A stretch of 6,948 bases of DNA from a bacterium UBP1_UBA4771 (lineage in GTDB: Bacteria > Krumholzibacteriota > Krumholzibacteriia > Krumholzibacteriales > Krumholzibacteriaceae), in NCBI GenBank assembly GCA_002403295.1, contig DHHN01000089.1:1-6948 (forward strand), in the 5' to 3' direction. The notes under the pieces are model-generated. The model searched no databases and was not told the DNA's origin. It worked only from the letters and a program-made list of their open reading frames with translations. Shown piece after piece: positions 1-6,050 of this stretch (position 1 is the stretch's first letter; each line of letters starts with the position of its first letter). A program made the position numbers and the translations under genes.

Positions 1-1
1 T

Positions 2-859
2 GGACCCGGCGGCGTGACGGTCATCATACCCGCCTTCAACGAGGAGAAGGGGCTCGGGATCGCGCTCCCCGCGCTCATGGGGACGGCGCGGGAGCGGGGT
101 TGGGAGGTCATCGTCATCGACGACGGTTCGACGGACGGAACCGCCTCGGTCGCCGAATCGCACGGCGCGCGGGTCATCCGCCATCCGGAAAACAAAGGCT
201 ACGGCGCGGCGCTCAAGAGCGGCATCAGAAGCGCCTCGAACGACCTCGTCGTCATGATGGACTCCGACGGCCAGCACGACGCCTCGCGCATCGACGGGCT
301 TCTCGTCCACATGGACCGCTACGACATGGCGGTCGGGGCGCGGCGGCGGATGGTCGGCATCCGGGCGCCGGGGAAGAAGCTCCTCTCGATCGTCGCGAAC
401 TACCTCGCCGGGGTCAAGATTCCCGACCTCAACTCGGGGCTCCGCGCGTTCCGGCGGGACACGATCAGGAGCTTCCTCCATTTCTGCCCGAACAGCTTCT
501 CCTTTACGACGACGATCACGCTCGCCTATCTGCGCGAGGGGTACGGCGTCAAGTACGTGCCGATCGACGTCGAGCAGCGCGTCGGCCGCGCGAGCACGGT
601 GAAGTTCTTCCGGGACGGCTACAAGACGTTCCTCCTCATCATCCGCGTCATCGTGCTCTTCAACCCGCTCAAGGTCTTCATGCCGGTCTCGCTCGCGCTC
701 TTCGCGCTCGGCGCGGTCTTCACGATCTACGGCATCGCCGCATTCGGCAGGGCGCCGAACATAGGCGTGCTCACGATCCTCTCGAGCGTCATCCTCTTCT
801 TCATGGGTGTGCTCGCCGACCAGATCTCGGCGCTCCGGCGCGAGCGGCGGTACGACTGA
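2..859 (+). CDS. Membrane-anchored family 2 glycosyltransferase, polyprenyl-phosphate sugar transferase type (5' end uncertain)
   Basis: This is a GT-A fold glycosyltransferase resembling the DPM1/GtrB group, which moves a sugar from a nucleotide donor to a polyprenyl phosphate at the cytoplasmic face of the membrane. Numbering from the GTG at 14, the N-terminal beta strand VIIPAFNEE is at residues 3-11, the nucleotide-binding DDGSTDGT at 36-43, and the metal-binding DSDGQHD at 83-89. Two hydrophobic segments follow at about 222-245 and 249-268, then the basic tail ISALRRERR, a layout typical of membrane-anchored members. The GTG at 14 gives 281 residues, near full family length, but the frame is open to the window edge (GPGG precedes it) and no ribosome-binding site is visible in the 13 upstream bases, so the true start is probably outside the window. 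It heads a compact operon, with the next gene 16 nt downstream. The family is clear; the sugar and lipid acceptor are not readable. Confidence 0.9.
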   Translation, partial: GPGGVTVIIPAFNEEKGLGIALPALMGTARERGWEVIVIDDGSTDGTASVAESHGARVIRHPENKGYGAALKSGIRSASNDLVVMMDSDGQHDASRIDGLLVHMDRYDMAVGARRRMVGIRAPGKKLLSIVANYLAGVKIPDLNSGLRAFRRDTIRSFLHFCPNSFSFTTTITLAYLREGYGVKYVPIDVEQRVGRASTVKFFRDGYKTFLLIIRVIVLFNPLKVFMPVSLALFALGAVFTIYGIAAFGRAPNIGVLTILSSVILFFMGVLADQISALRRERRYD

Positions 860-875
860 GAGCCCCCGGAGCGTC

Positions 876-1859
876 ATGTCCGTTCGGTCGAGATGGATTC
901 GGATCCTCTTTCAGGCGCTCGGGGTGGCGCTCTTCGTCGTCATCCTCTCGCGGGTCGATCTCCGCGAGATCGCGCGGGCCTACCGGACGATCTCGCCGGC
1001 GCCCGCCGCGGCCGGCATCGCGCTCCTTTTCGTCCTCACGCTGCTCAAGGCGCTCCGCTGGCGGTCGATCGTCGCGGGACAGGGTGTCCCGGTCGGGGTC
1101 GGGCGCGCGTTCCGCATCTACGCCGCCTCGCTCTACCTCGGCGTCGTGACCCCGGGGCACGTCGGGGATTTCGCGAAGAGCCTCTACCTCACGAACCGCG
1201 GCCTGTCGCCGGGCCGGGCGATCATGAGCTCGGTGGCGGACCGGCTTTTCGATCTCATACTCCTGTTCGTCATCGCGTTTCTCAGCCTCGTCTTCTTTCC
1301 GGGGATCGTGCGGAACCAGCTTCTCCTCGGCGCGCTCTTTCTCGCCGCCGCCGCCGCGGCGGTCGCGGCGTTCTTTTTCCGCCGCGACATCCTCGCGCGC
1401 TTCATGAGGCTGTTCGTCGCCGCGATGCCCGGCGAGCGGTTCCGCGGCGGCCTCGACCGAGCCATCACGGACGGTCTCGACGAGTTTCCCGCGATGGTCG
1501 GCCGGCGGCTGCCGGGGATCGCGGCGCTCACGGTCGCGGCATGGGCGGTGCATTACGCGTTCTTCATCATCTTCGCGGCCGCGCTCGGCGTCGGGGCTCC
1601 CGTGTCCGTCGTCGTCGTATGCGTCTCGGCGGCGATCATCGCCTCGCTCGTTCCGGTGTCGATATCGGGCCTCGGCACGCGCGATCTCGTCATTATCCTC
1701 ATATTCGCCCGATGGGGCCTCGGAAGAGAGGCGGCGGTGACCTTTTCGTTCAGCTTCATCCTCTCGTATCTCGTGCTGGGGGCGACGGGGCTCGTCTGCT
1801 GGCTCACGGCGCCGTTCGACGGTCCGCGAGGGGCGGCCGCGGTCGGGAAAGGGGCGTGA
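876..1859 (+). CDS. LPG synthase TM-region / UPF0104 flippase-like integral membrane protein
   Basis: This 327-residue polytopic membrane protein has about seven or eight hydrophobic segments (near residues 9-25, 43-60, 80-94, 122-142, 147-167, 213-238, 244-265 and 288-310). Family landmarks are KALRW at 58-62, TPGHVGDFAKS at 92-102 (the family's P.R.GE-like loop), DRLFDLI at 122-128 and PVSISGLGTRD at 260-270 (the family's P...GGLG..E loop). It matches the transmembrane half of lysylphosphatidylglycerol synthase (MprF) without the soluble aminoacyl-transfer domain. Stand-alone members are common next to DPM1-type glycosyltransferases and are thought to move or handle lipid-linked substrates; that role is inference here. 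The frame opens at 807, inside the previous gene, but I chose ATG 876 because it has GGAG at 868-871 and the first membrane segment begins shortly after it. It ends in a GTGA overlap with the acyltransferase, implying translational coupling. Confidence 0.85.
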   Translation: MSVRSRWIRILFQALGVALFVVILSRVDLREIARAYRTISPAPAAAGIALLFVLTLLKALRWRSIVAGQGVPVGVGRAFRIYAASLYLGVVTPGHVGDFAKSLYLTNRGLSPGRAIMSSVADRLFDLILLFVIAFLSLVFFPGIVRNQLLLGALFLAAAAAAVAAFFFRRDILARFMRLFVAAMPGERFRGGLDRAITDGLDEFPAMVGRRLPGIAALTVAAWAVHYAFFIIFAAALGVGAPVSVVVVCVSAAIIASLVPVSISGLGTRDLVIILIFARWGLGREAAVTFSFSFILSYLVLGATGLVCWLTAPFDGPRGAAAVGKGA

Positions 1860-2350
1860 TCGATACGCGGGAACGGCACCACAACTCGTTCGCGGGATTC
1901 TGGAAGGGCGGGCTCGGCTTCATGGCGTATCACGCCGATTGGCCCCGGACGCTCGCATCGACGCTGCACAAGATGCGCGGCGTGAAGATCGCGCATCCCG
2001 GGAGGGTGCGCATCGCGGGGAACGTTCTCATAGACGCGCTCTATCCCGAGCTCGTCGAGATCGAGGACGACGTCTACATCGCGGGCGGCTCCGCGATCAT
2101 CGCGCACATGACGCCCACGCCGTACCTCCGGCGCTACATTCCGGAGGTGACGTTCGGCACGGTCCATATAAAGCGCGGCGCCTATATCGGCGTTCACTCG
2201 ATCATCCTGCCCGGCGTCACCGTCGGGGAAGGCGCGATCGTCGGGGCGGGCTCCGTCGTCACGAAGGACGTGCCGCCGCTCTCGGTGGTCGCCGGCAACC
2301 CGGCGCGCGTCATCAAGAGGCTCGACGAAGAGAAAAGGAGCGACCAATGA
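1856..2350 (+). CDS. Left-handed beta-helix (hexapeptide-repeat) O-acyltransferase
   Basis: This 164-residue acyltransferase of the LbH superfamily (WcaF/maltose-acetyltransferase-like) probably transfers an acetyl or other acyl group from acyl-CoA to a sugar hydroxyl. The hexapeptide coil runs from about residue 50 to 150: VRIAGN, VEIEDDVYIAGGSAIIAH, then VHIKRGAYIGVHSIILPG and VTVGEGAIVGAGSVV, closing with the diagnostic VVAGNPARVIKR at 144-155. H84 in IIAHMTPT is a good candidate for the catalytic histidine of this fold. The start is the GTG at 1856, which overlaps the preceding stop as GTGA and has an AAAGGGG Shine-Dalgarno-like stretch just upstream; the long open frame further upstream is a shadow of the membrane-protein gene. 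It ends in an ATGA overlap with the methyltransferase. Context suggests decoration of the glycan made by this operon; the acceptor is unknown. Confidence 0.88.
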   Translation: MIDTRERHHNSFAGFWKGGLGFMAYHADWPRTLASTLHKMRGVKIAHPGRVRIAGNVLIDALYPELVEIEDDVYIAGGSAIIAHMTPTPYLRRYIPEVTFGTVHIKRGAYIGVHSIILPGVTVGEGAIVGAGSVVTKDVPPLSVVAGNPARVIKRLDEEKRSDQ

Positions 2351-3069
2351 GCTCTCGCGCGAACCGGTTCACGATGGACGAGGTGCGGCTCTTCTGGGAT
2401 GGCGTCGCGGGGGAGTACGAGCACGAGAACGAGCTCGTGGGATGGGTGCATACGCAGCGTTTTCGCGAGGGGCTTCGGCGGCTCGCGCTCGGGCCCGGGA
2501 CGCGCCTCCTGAACGTCTGGTGCCGGGCGGGAGGCGCCGTGCCGTTCCTGCGGGCGGCCGAGCCGGGCGTGCGCCTCGTGAACGCGGAGCTCTCGTTCGG
2601 CCTCATGCGCCACGCGCGCGCGAAGCATCCCGGGGAGAGCTTCGTGCAAGTCTCGCTTCACGATCTGCCGTTCGCGAGCGGTTCCTTCGACGCGGTCCTA
2701 TCGCTCGAGACGCTCGAGCACGTTCCCGATCCGGTCCTTTTTCTCGCCGAGTTGCGCCGCGTTCTGCGAAAGGATGGATCGCTCGTCATGAGCCTGCCCT
2801 CGTCAGCGGTGGAATGGACGAGCGATCTCAACGATGTCCTCAAATTCCACCACGGCGAGGGGCCGCACCGCTTCCTCGCGCCGCGCGAGGTGAAGGCGAT
2901 GCTCCGGGAGGCAGGGCTCTCGCTCGTCGAGCACCGCGGGACGCTCTTCGTCCCGCTGCGGTACGGGTTCTGCGAACGGCTCGACCGGCGGCTCTCGGCG
3001 TTCTTCGGCGCGGGGCCGCTCGCCCAGTTCGGATTGAGGCAGTTCTATGTCTGCAGAGCGTCCGGTTGA
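2347..3069 (+). CDS. Class I SAM-dependent methyltransferase-like protein with diverged motif I
   Basis: This 240-residue Rossmann-fold protein is of the Methyltransf_11 type. The post-motif core DLPFASGSFDAVLSLETLEHV (106-126), then FLAELRRVLRKDGSLVMSLPS (132-152) and the late HRFLAPREVKAMLREAG (174-190), are the usual order for sugar, lipid or quinone methyltransferases. The SAM-binding motif I, normally D-x-G-x-G-x-G, reads LLNVWCRAGG (54-63): the first and second glycines are Trp58 and Arg60, while the final Gly pair is kept. The ribose-binding acidic residue appears conserved as E81. It may therefore bind SAM weakly or be a non-catalytic relative. The ATG overlaps the acyltransferase stop (ATGA), and its 3' end overlaps the next gene by 23 bp. 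It probably acts on, or is structurally part of, the glycan-modification pathway. Confidence 0.85.
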   Translation: MSSRANRFTMDEVRLFWDGVAGEYEHENELVGWVHTQRFREGLRRLALGPGTRLLNVWCRAGGAVPFLRAAEPGVRLVNAELSFGLMRHARAKHPGESFVQVSLHDLPFASGSFDAVLSLETLEHVPDPVLFLAELRRVLRKDGSLVMSLPSSAVEWTSDLNDVLKFHHGEGPHRFLAPREVKAMLREAGLSLVEHRGTLFVPLRYGFCERLDRRLSAFFGAGPLAQFGLRQFYVCRASG

Positions 3070-4363
3070 CCTTCTCATGCGCACGGTCGTCGATGCCGGT
3101 CTCTGCACGAGGTGCGGGACCTGCGTCGGGGCGTGCCCGGAGGGCGTGCTCTCGATCCCCGATCCGACGGGCGCGTGCCTTCCGGCGGCGGGGGAGGGGT
3201 GCACGTCCTGCGGTCTCTGCCTCGCGGCGTGCCCGGGAGCGCAGCTCGCCTTCGAGCCCTTCGAGCGCGAGCTTTTCGGCGATGCGCCTTCCCACGGTCT
3301 CCTCGGCGTCGTGCGGAGCGCGTGGATAGCCCACGCCTCGGATCCCGGCGTGAGGCGCGGCGGCGCGAGCGGCGGCGTCGTGACCGCCCTCCTCCTCGAT
3401 TCGCTGCGCAGGGGCGAGACCGGCGGCGCCGCGCTTTTCGCGCCGCACGAGCGCGAGCCGTGGCGGGGCTGGGGGAGGATCGCGCGGAGCGGAGAGGAGA
3501 TCCGCGCCGCGGCGCAGAGCAGATATCATCTGAGCCCCCTCAACACCGTTCTCGGCGAGGCCGCCTCGTCCGGGACGCCGCTCGCGTACGCGGGGCTCCC
3601 GTGCCAGATCCACGGGCTTCGGCGGCTCGAGCGGGCCGGATGGCGCCCGCGTTCGCCGCTCCGCCCCGTCGTCGGCGTGTACTGCGGGAACAATCTCTAC
3701 TTCGCCGGAACGGCCGCCGTCATGAGGAAGCTCGGCGTGAGGCGGCTCGCAGACGTCGAACGGATCGCCTACCGCGAGGGCGAATGGCCCGGATCGTTCT
3801 CGGTGCGTACGCGCGACGGGCGCGAGCGCTCGGTGCCGAAGCTCCATTTCAATCAGGCGATCCCGTTTTACATCAATCGCCGCTGCCTCTTCTGCGTCGA
3901 TCTCGCGAATGAGCTCGCCGACGTATCCGTGGGAGACGGCTGGATGAAGGAAGGGAGCGGCGGGGGCGGCTGGTCGGTGGCGCTCGTGCGGTCCGAAACG
4001 GGGGAGCGCGCGTGGCGGGAGACGATCGCCTCGAAGGCCGTCGTCGCCGAGGAGATCTCCGTCGAGGACGCGGCCCGCATGCACGGCCACGCCTTCGATC
4101 TCAAGAAGCGCGGATCGTTCCTGCGGCTCGATCTGTGGCGGCGCTTCGGATGCGCGGTGCCGCGATACGACCGGCGGCCGCCGCGTGAGCCCTTCGGGCG
4201 CCGCGCGGGGGAGATCCTCGTCTCGGCTCAGTTCGCGCTCGCCTCGTCGAAGGCCGGGCGCCTCATCTTCGCCGCGCTTCCCCTCGGGGCGACGGGGCGG
4301 CTCTTCGCGTCGCTGCGAGCGGTTTGGATGCGCCGTTCTTCGCGGGGGCCGGGCGGCGCATGA
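3047..4363 (+). CDS. FrhB/FdhB-family iron-sulfur flavoprotein (coenzyme F420 hydrogenase beta subunit-like)
   Basis: This 438-residue protein begins with a 2x[4Fe-4S] ferredoxin domain: C20-x2-C23-x2-C26-x3-C30-P and C52-x2-C55-x2-C58-x3-C62-P. The FrhB N-domain follows (GGASGG at 105-110, YAGLPCQIHGLRRL at 181-194 with C186, then C213), and then the C-domain signature CLFCVDLANELADVSVGDGW (280-299). Characterised relatives move electrons between Fe-S clusters, flavin and F420 or ferredoxin. A branch in bacterial polysaccharide clusters, often beside pyruvyl- or glycosyltransferases, probably does redox modification of sugar intermediates. No F420 biosynthesis or hydrogenase gene is in the window, so F420 use is not implied. 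The start at 3047 has GAGG at 3036-3039, 7 nt upstream; the later in-frame ATG at 3077 has none. The 23-bp overlap with the methyltransferase places it as the last gene of the glycan operon. Confidence 0.88.
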   Translation: MSAERPVDLLMRTVVDAGLCTRCGTCVGACPEGVLSIPDPTGACLPAAGEGCTSCGLCLAACPGAQLAFEPFERELFGDAPSHGLLGVVRSAWIAHASDPGVRRGGASGGVVTALLLDSLRRGETGGAALFAPHEREPWRGWGRIARSGEEIRAAAQSRYHLSPLNTVLGEAASSGTPLAYAGLPCQIHGLRRLERAGWRPRSPLRPVVGVYCGNNLYFAGTAAVMRKLGVRRLADVERIAYREGEWPGSFSVRTRDGRERSVPKLHFNQAIPFYINRRCLFCVDLANELADVSVGDGWMKEGSGGGGWSVALVRSETGERAWRETIASKAVVAEEISVEDAARMHGHAFDLKKRGSFLRLDLWRRFGCAVPRYDRRPPREPFGRRAGEILVSAQFALASSKAGRLIFAALPLGATGRLFASLRAVWMRRSSRGPGGA

Positions 4364-4383
4364 CCGCGCCGGCTCCGATGCCC

Positions 4384-4412
4384 TTGACCGCGCCCGCCCG
4401 CTTCGCTACAGT
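4384..4412 (+). promoter_or_regulatory. Sigma70-like promoter for the nucleotidyltransferase gene, predicted leaderless
   Basis: TTGACC (4384-4389) and TACAGT (4407-4412) match the -35 and -10 consensus at 5/6 and 4/6 and are separated by exactly 17 nt. The -10 box ends 8 nt before the ATG at 4421, so transcription would start at or within a few bases of the start codon. No good Shine-Dalgarno sequence precedes that ATG, which fits a leaderless mRNA. The box lies in the 57-nt gap after the glycan operon, so the gene can be expressed independently of it. Confidence 0.5.
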
Positions 4413-4420
4413 GGGTCCGT

Positions 4421-5791
4421 ATGAACCGGGAATACGGAATATCGCTGCGGCGGGATCTCCGCGAGTGGGAGCGGGCGCTCCTCGAATCGTGCGATCTCTA
4501 CCTCGTCGGGGGAACCGTCCGCGACATGCTGCGCGGCGCGCCGGTCGACTCGATCGATGAGGATTACCTCGCCGCCGGCGTCGCGCTCGAGGATCTCACG
4601 AGGACGCTCGAGCGCTTCGGAGCGCTCAACCTCGTGGGGCGCTCCTTCGGCGTGATCAAGTTCGCGGCCGCGGGCGCGCGGACGGTCGATATATCCCTGC
4701 CGCGCACCGAGTTTTCGACCGGTCCCGGCCACCGCGACTTCGACGTCAGGTTCGATCCCGCGCTGCCGGTCGAGCGCGATCTCGAGCGGCGCGATTTCAC
4801 GATCAACTCGATGGCGTATCACCTCGGGACCGGCGTCCTCGTCGACCCGCTCGGCGGGAGGGAGGATCTCGATCGAGGGCTGCTGCGGGTGAACCGCGAC
4901 GATTCGTTCCGCGAGGATCCCCTGAGAATGCTGCGCGGCGCCCAGTTCATGGCGCGGTTCGGCCTCGCGGTCGAGGAGGGAACGCGCGCCTGCATGCTCC
5001 GCGACCGCGCGCTCGTGGCGACCGTTTCCGCGGAGCGCGTGCGCGACGAGATCACGAAGCTGCTCGTGCTCTCCCCGCGGCCCTCGACGGGCCTTCTCTT
5101 CATGCACGACGAGAGGATCCTCGAGATCATCCTTCCGGAGCTCGACCGCACCTACGGCGAGACCCAGAACGAGTATCACCCGGATGACGTGTTCATGCAC
5201 AGCCTGCGCAGCTGCGATCTCGCCCCGGCCGACCTCGCGCTCCGCTGGAGCGCGCTCCTCCACGACGTCGGCAAGAAGGATCGCAAGCAGGTCGTCGAGG
5301 GGAGAACGGTCTTTTACCGGCACGAGCGGGACAGCGCGCGCATGGCGGCGGAGATTCTCGGACGGCTGCGGTATCCGCGCGAGCTCGAAACGCGCGTCGT
5401 CAATCTCATCGAGCACCACATGTTCAACATCACGGGCGAATGGTCCGACGCCGCCGTGCGGAGGTTCGTCGCGCGCGTGGGAAGGGAGAACGTCGCCGAT
5501 CTCCTCGCGCTCCGCGAGGCCGACGGACGCTCGCGCGGCGACGACGCGGTGACGGCGGAGAACGAGCGGATACGGGAACGCATCCGGCGCATCGCCGAAT
5601 CCGACGTCGCCTTCAAGATCTCGGATCTCGCGGTCGGAGGGCGCGACGTGATCGCCGCGCTCGGGATCGAGGCCGGCCCCGACGTGGGGGAAGTGCTCAA
5701 AGATCTGCTCGAGGTCGTGCTCGACGATCCGCGGAGGAACACGCGGGAGGAGCTGCTTTCGATTCTCGAGAAGAGGGGTAAAAAAAAATGA
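4421..5791 (+). CDS. cca: CCA tRNA nucleotidyltransferase / poly(A) polymerase family protein with HD domain
   Basis: This 456-residue enzyme of the class II nucleotidyltransferase family adds or repairs the 3' CCA of tRNA, or adds A residues. The head domain has LVGGTVRD at 28-35 and the metal-binding Asp pair in IDEDYL (D46 and D48). Then come RRDFTINSMA at 123-132, DPLGG at 142-146 and EDPLRMLR at 165-172, the nucleotide-selection and neck motifs. An HD phosphohydrolase domain follows (YHPDDVFMHS at 252-261, LLHDVGKK at 279-286, H301, H332/H333), ending in the family's C-terminal ISDLAVGGRDVIAALGI and GPDVGEVLKDLL. The HD domain suggests additional 2',3'-cyclic phosphodiesterase/phosphatase activity as in other HD-bearing members. 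CCA-adding versus A-adding specificity cannot be settled here, so the symbol is provisional. The start is the ATG just after a promoter. The gene ends GKKK-stop in an A9 run, with its TGA embedded in ATGA. Confidence 0.9.
   Translation: MNREYGISLRRDLREWERALLESCDLYLVGGTVRDMLRGAPVDSIDEDYLAAGVALEDLTRTLERFGALNLVGRSFGVIKFAAAGARTVDISLPRTEFSTGPGHRDFDVRFDPALPVERDLERRDFTINSMAYHLGTGVLVDPLGGREDLDRGLLRVNRDDSFREDPLRMLRGAQFMARFGLAVEEGTRACMLRDRALVATVSAERVRDEITKLLVLSPRPSTGLLFMHDERILEIILPELDRTYGETQNEYHPDDVFMHSLRSCDLAPADLALRWSALLHDVGKKDRKQVVEGRTVFYRHERDSARMAAEILGRLRYPRELETRVVNLIEHHMFNITGEWSDAAVRRFVARVGRENVADLLALREADGRSRGDDAVTAENERIRERIRRIAESDVAFKISDLAVGGRDVIAALGIEAGPDVGEVLKDLLEVVLDDPRRNTREELLSILEKRGKKK
5780..5788 (+). 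other. A9 homopolymer at the 3' end of the nucleotidyltransferase gene
   Basis: Nine consecutive adenines encode the last three lysines (reading AAA AAA AAA TGA). The tract contains an A-AAA-AAA slippery heptamer in the reading frame and is followed immediately by the long inverted repeat at 5788. A shift into the -1 frame would bypass the TGA and continue through the 45-codon frame to 5925. Homopolymer A runs are also a common source of sequencing indels, although the frame here closes naturally. Confidence 0.6.
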
Positions 5792-5909
5792 GAGTCTCTG
5801 CAATCGGTGTCAGGGGTACAGTCTGGAGTGGCTTCGAGGATCGCTCCCCGATGTCCAGAATGTCGAGTAACCTGGATTGGGGCAAAGAGTTAATTGCAGA
5901 AACTCTCGT
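5788..5909 (+). repeat. Long-range imperfect inverted repeat with nested stems (about 122-nt hairpin)
   Basis: Arms 5788-5804 and 5893-5909 are complementary at 16 of 17 positions counting one G-U pair; the only mismatch is C5796 against A5901. Nested inside are CAGG 5811-5814 with CCTG 5871-5874, then 5818-5827 with 5854-5863 (9 of 10 positions, mismatch G5821/A5860), and a tip ATCG 5840-5843 with CGAT 5849-5852 around a 5-nt loop. Together they make one long rod-like fold in RNA or single-stranded DNA. No T-run follows, so it is not a classical intrinsic terminator. It could be a cis-acting leader RNA, a small non-coding RNA or a MITE/REP-like element; no obvious target-site duplication flanks it. 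The pairing is seen directly; the role is unknown. Confidence 0.6.
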
Positions 5910-5925
5910 GGAGGAATATAGGTGA
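5788..5925 (+). CDS. Possible 45-residue small protein in the inverted-repeat region
   Basis: An ATG overlaps the nucleotidyltransferase stop as ATGA, with AGGGG at 5774-5778 upstream at usable spacing. The frame reads MRVSAIGVRG at the start and ELIAETLVEEYR at the end, and stops at TGA 5923-5925. That stop in turn overlaps the GTG of the next small frame. I recognise no domain, signal peptide or membrane segment. Third codon positions are much less G/C-biased than in the neighbouring genes, and the frame lies exactly over the long hairpin, so it may be non-coding. The best argument for translation is the coupled start and stop geometry. Confidence 0.25.
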   Translation: MRVSAIGVRGTVWSGFEDRSPMSRMSSNLDWGKELIAETLVEEYR

Positions 5926-6047
5926 AAGCCCCCAGTGCTGTCAATAGCAAATATGATGAAGTTAAAATTTTTCGCCGCGCCCGGCGGCGGCCGGTGATGC
6001 GGAGCGCCGAACGGAGCATCGCCCCGGAGGGGCAGGGACCGGTATGA
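5922..6047 (+). CDS. Possible 41-residue basic small protein or leader ORF
   Basis: The GTG at 5922 has a strong GGAGG at 5910-5914 with a 7-nt spacer, and overlaps the previous small frame's stop (GTGA). The frame encodes KAPSAVNSKYDEVKIF followed by an Arg-rich part (FRRARRRPVMRSAERS), ending at TGA 6045-6047. It is in the same reading frame as the 101-residue gene at 6051, separated only by that TGA and one codon. It may be a translated leader, the detached N-terminus of that gene, or chance coding over the structured RNA. The first half is AT-rich and the second GC-rich, an abrupt shift at about 5973 that suggests two different sequence origins. No family is recognised. Confidence 0.25.
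   Translation: MKAPSAVNSKYDEVKIFRRARRRPVMRSAERSIAPEGQGPV
5973..5986 (+). repeat. GC-rich hairpin after a T-run
   Basis: CGCCG 5973-5977 pairs with CGGCG 5982-5986 around the loop CGCC. It is preceded by AAAATTTTT (5964-5972) and no T-run follows, so it is not a + strand terminator. On the - strand the hairpin would be followed by AAAAATTTT, which is also poor as a terminator. It marks the sharp switch from AT-rich to GC-rich sequence in this leader. Confidence 0.4.
5991..6042 (+). promoter_or_regulatory. Compact three-way-junction RNA fold directly upstream of the Cys-rich gene
   Basis: Closing stem CCGGT 5991-5995 pairs with ACCGG 6038-6042. Inside, with no unpaired bases between helices, are stem GATGC 5996-6000 with GCATC 6016-6020 and stem GCCCC 6021-6025 with GGGGC 6029-6033 (loop GGA). 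The only junction linker is AGGG 6034-6037, which is also the nearest Shine-Dalgarno-like sequence to the start codons at 6044 and 6051; a GGAGG at 6026-6030 lies in the third stem-loop. The fold could mask ribosome binding or be part of a dispersed repeat. It matches no riboswitch consensus that I could confirm. Confidence 0.4.
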
Positions 6048-6050
6048 GCC

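Noticed and set aside
893..1855. Continuous + strand frame leading into the acyltransferase (would give 485 residues)
   Set aside because: The upstream part is an arginine-rich shadow of the membrane-protein gene in another frame; the acyltransferase homology starts only after the GTG at 1856.
4348..4373. Intrinsic terminator after the FrhB-like gene
   Set aside because: GGCGC/GCGCC with an outer GCC/GGC can fold, but no T-run follows and it overlaps the coding end, so it cannot be called a terminator.
5894..5922. Promoter TTGCAG-N17-TATAGG for the Cys-rich gene
   Set aside because: Spacing is ideal but only three of six -35 bases match, and the -35 lies within the inverted-repeat arm; too weak to annotate.
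5994..6016. Resemblance of GGTGATG...CGCC-GAAC to the start of the fluoride (crcB) riboswitch
   Set aside because: The downstream half (the GATGGCCTCTAC-like part that forms the pseudoknot) is absent, GATGC pairs better with GCATC, and no fluoride exporter gene follows.
5893..6042. Group II intron or retron remnant
   Set aside because: The AGGTGAAAGCCCC stretch recalls intron domain I, but there is no domain V signature and no reverse transcriptase in the window.
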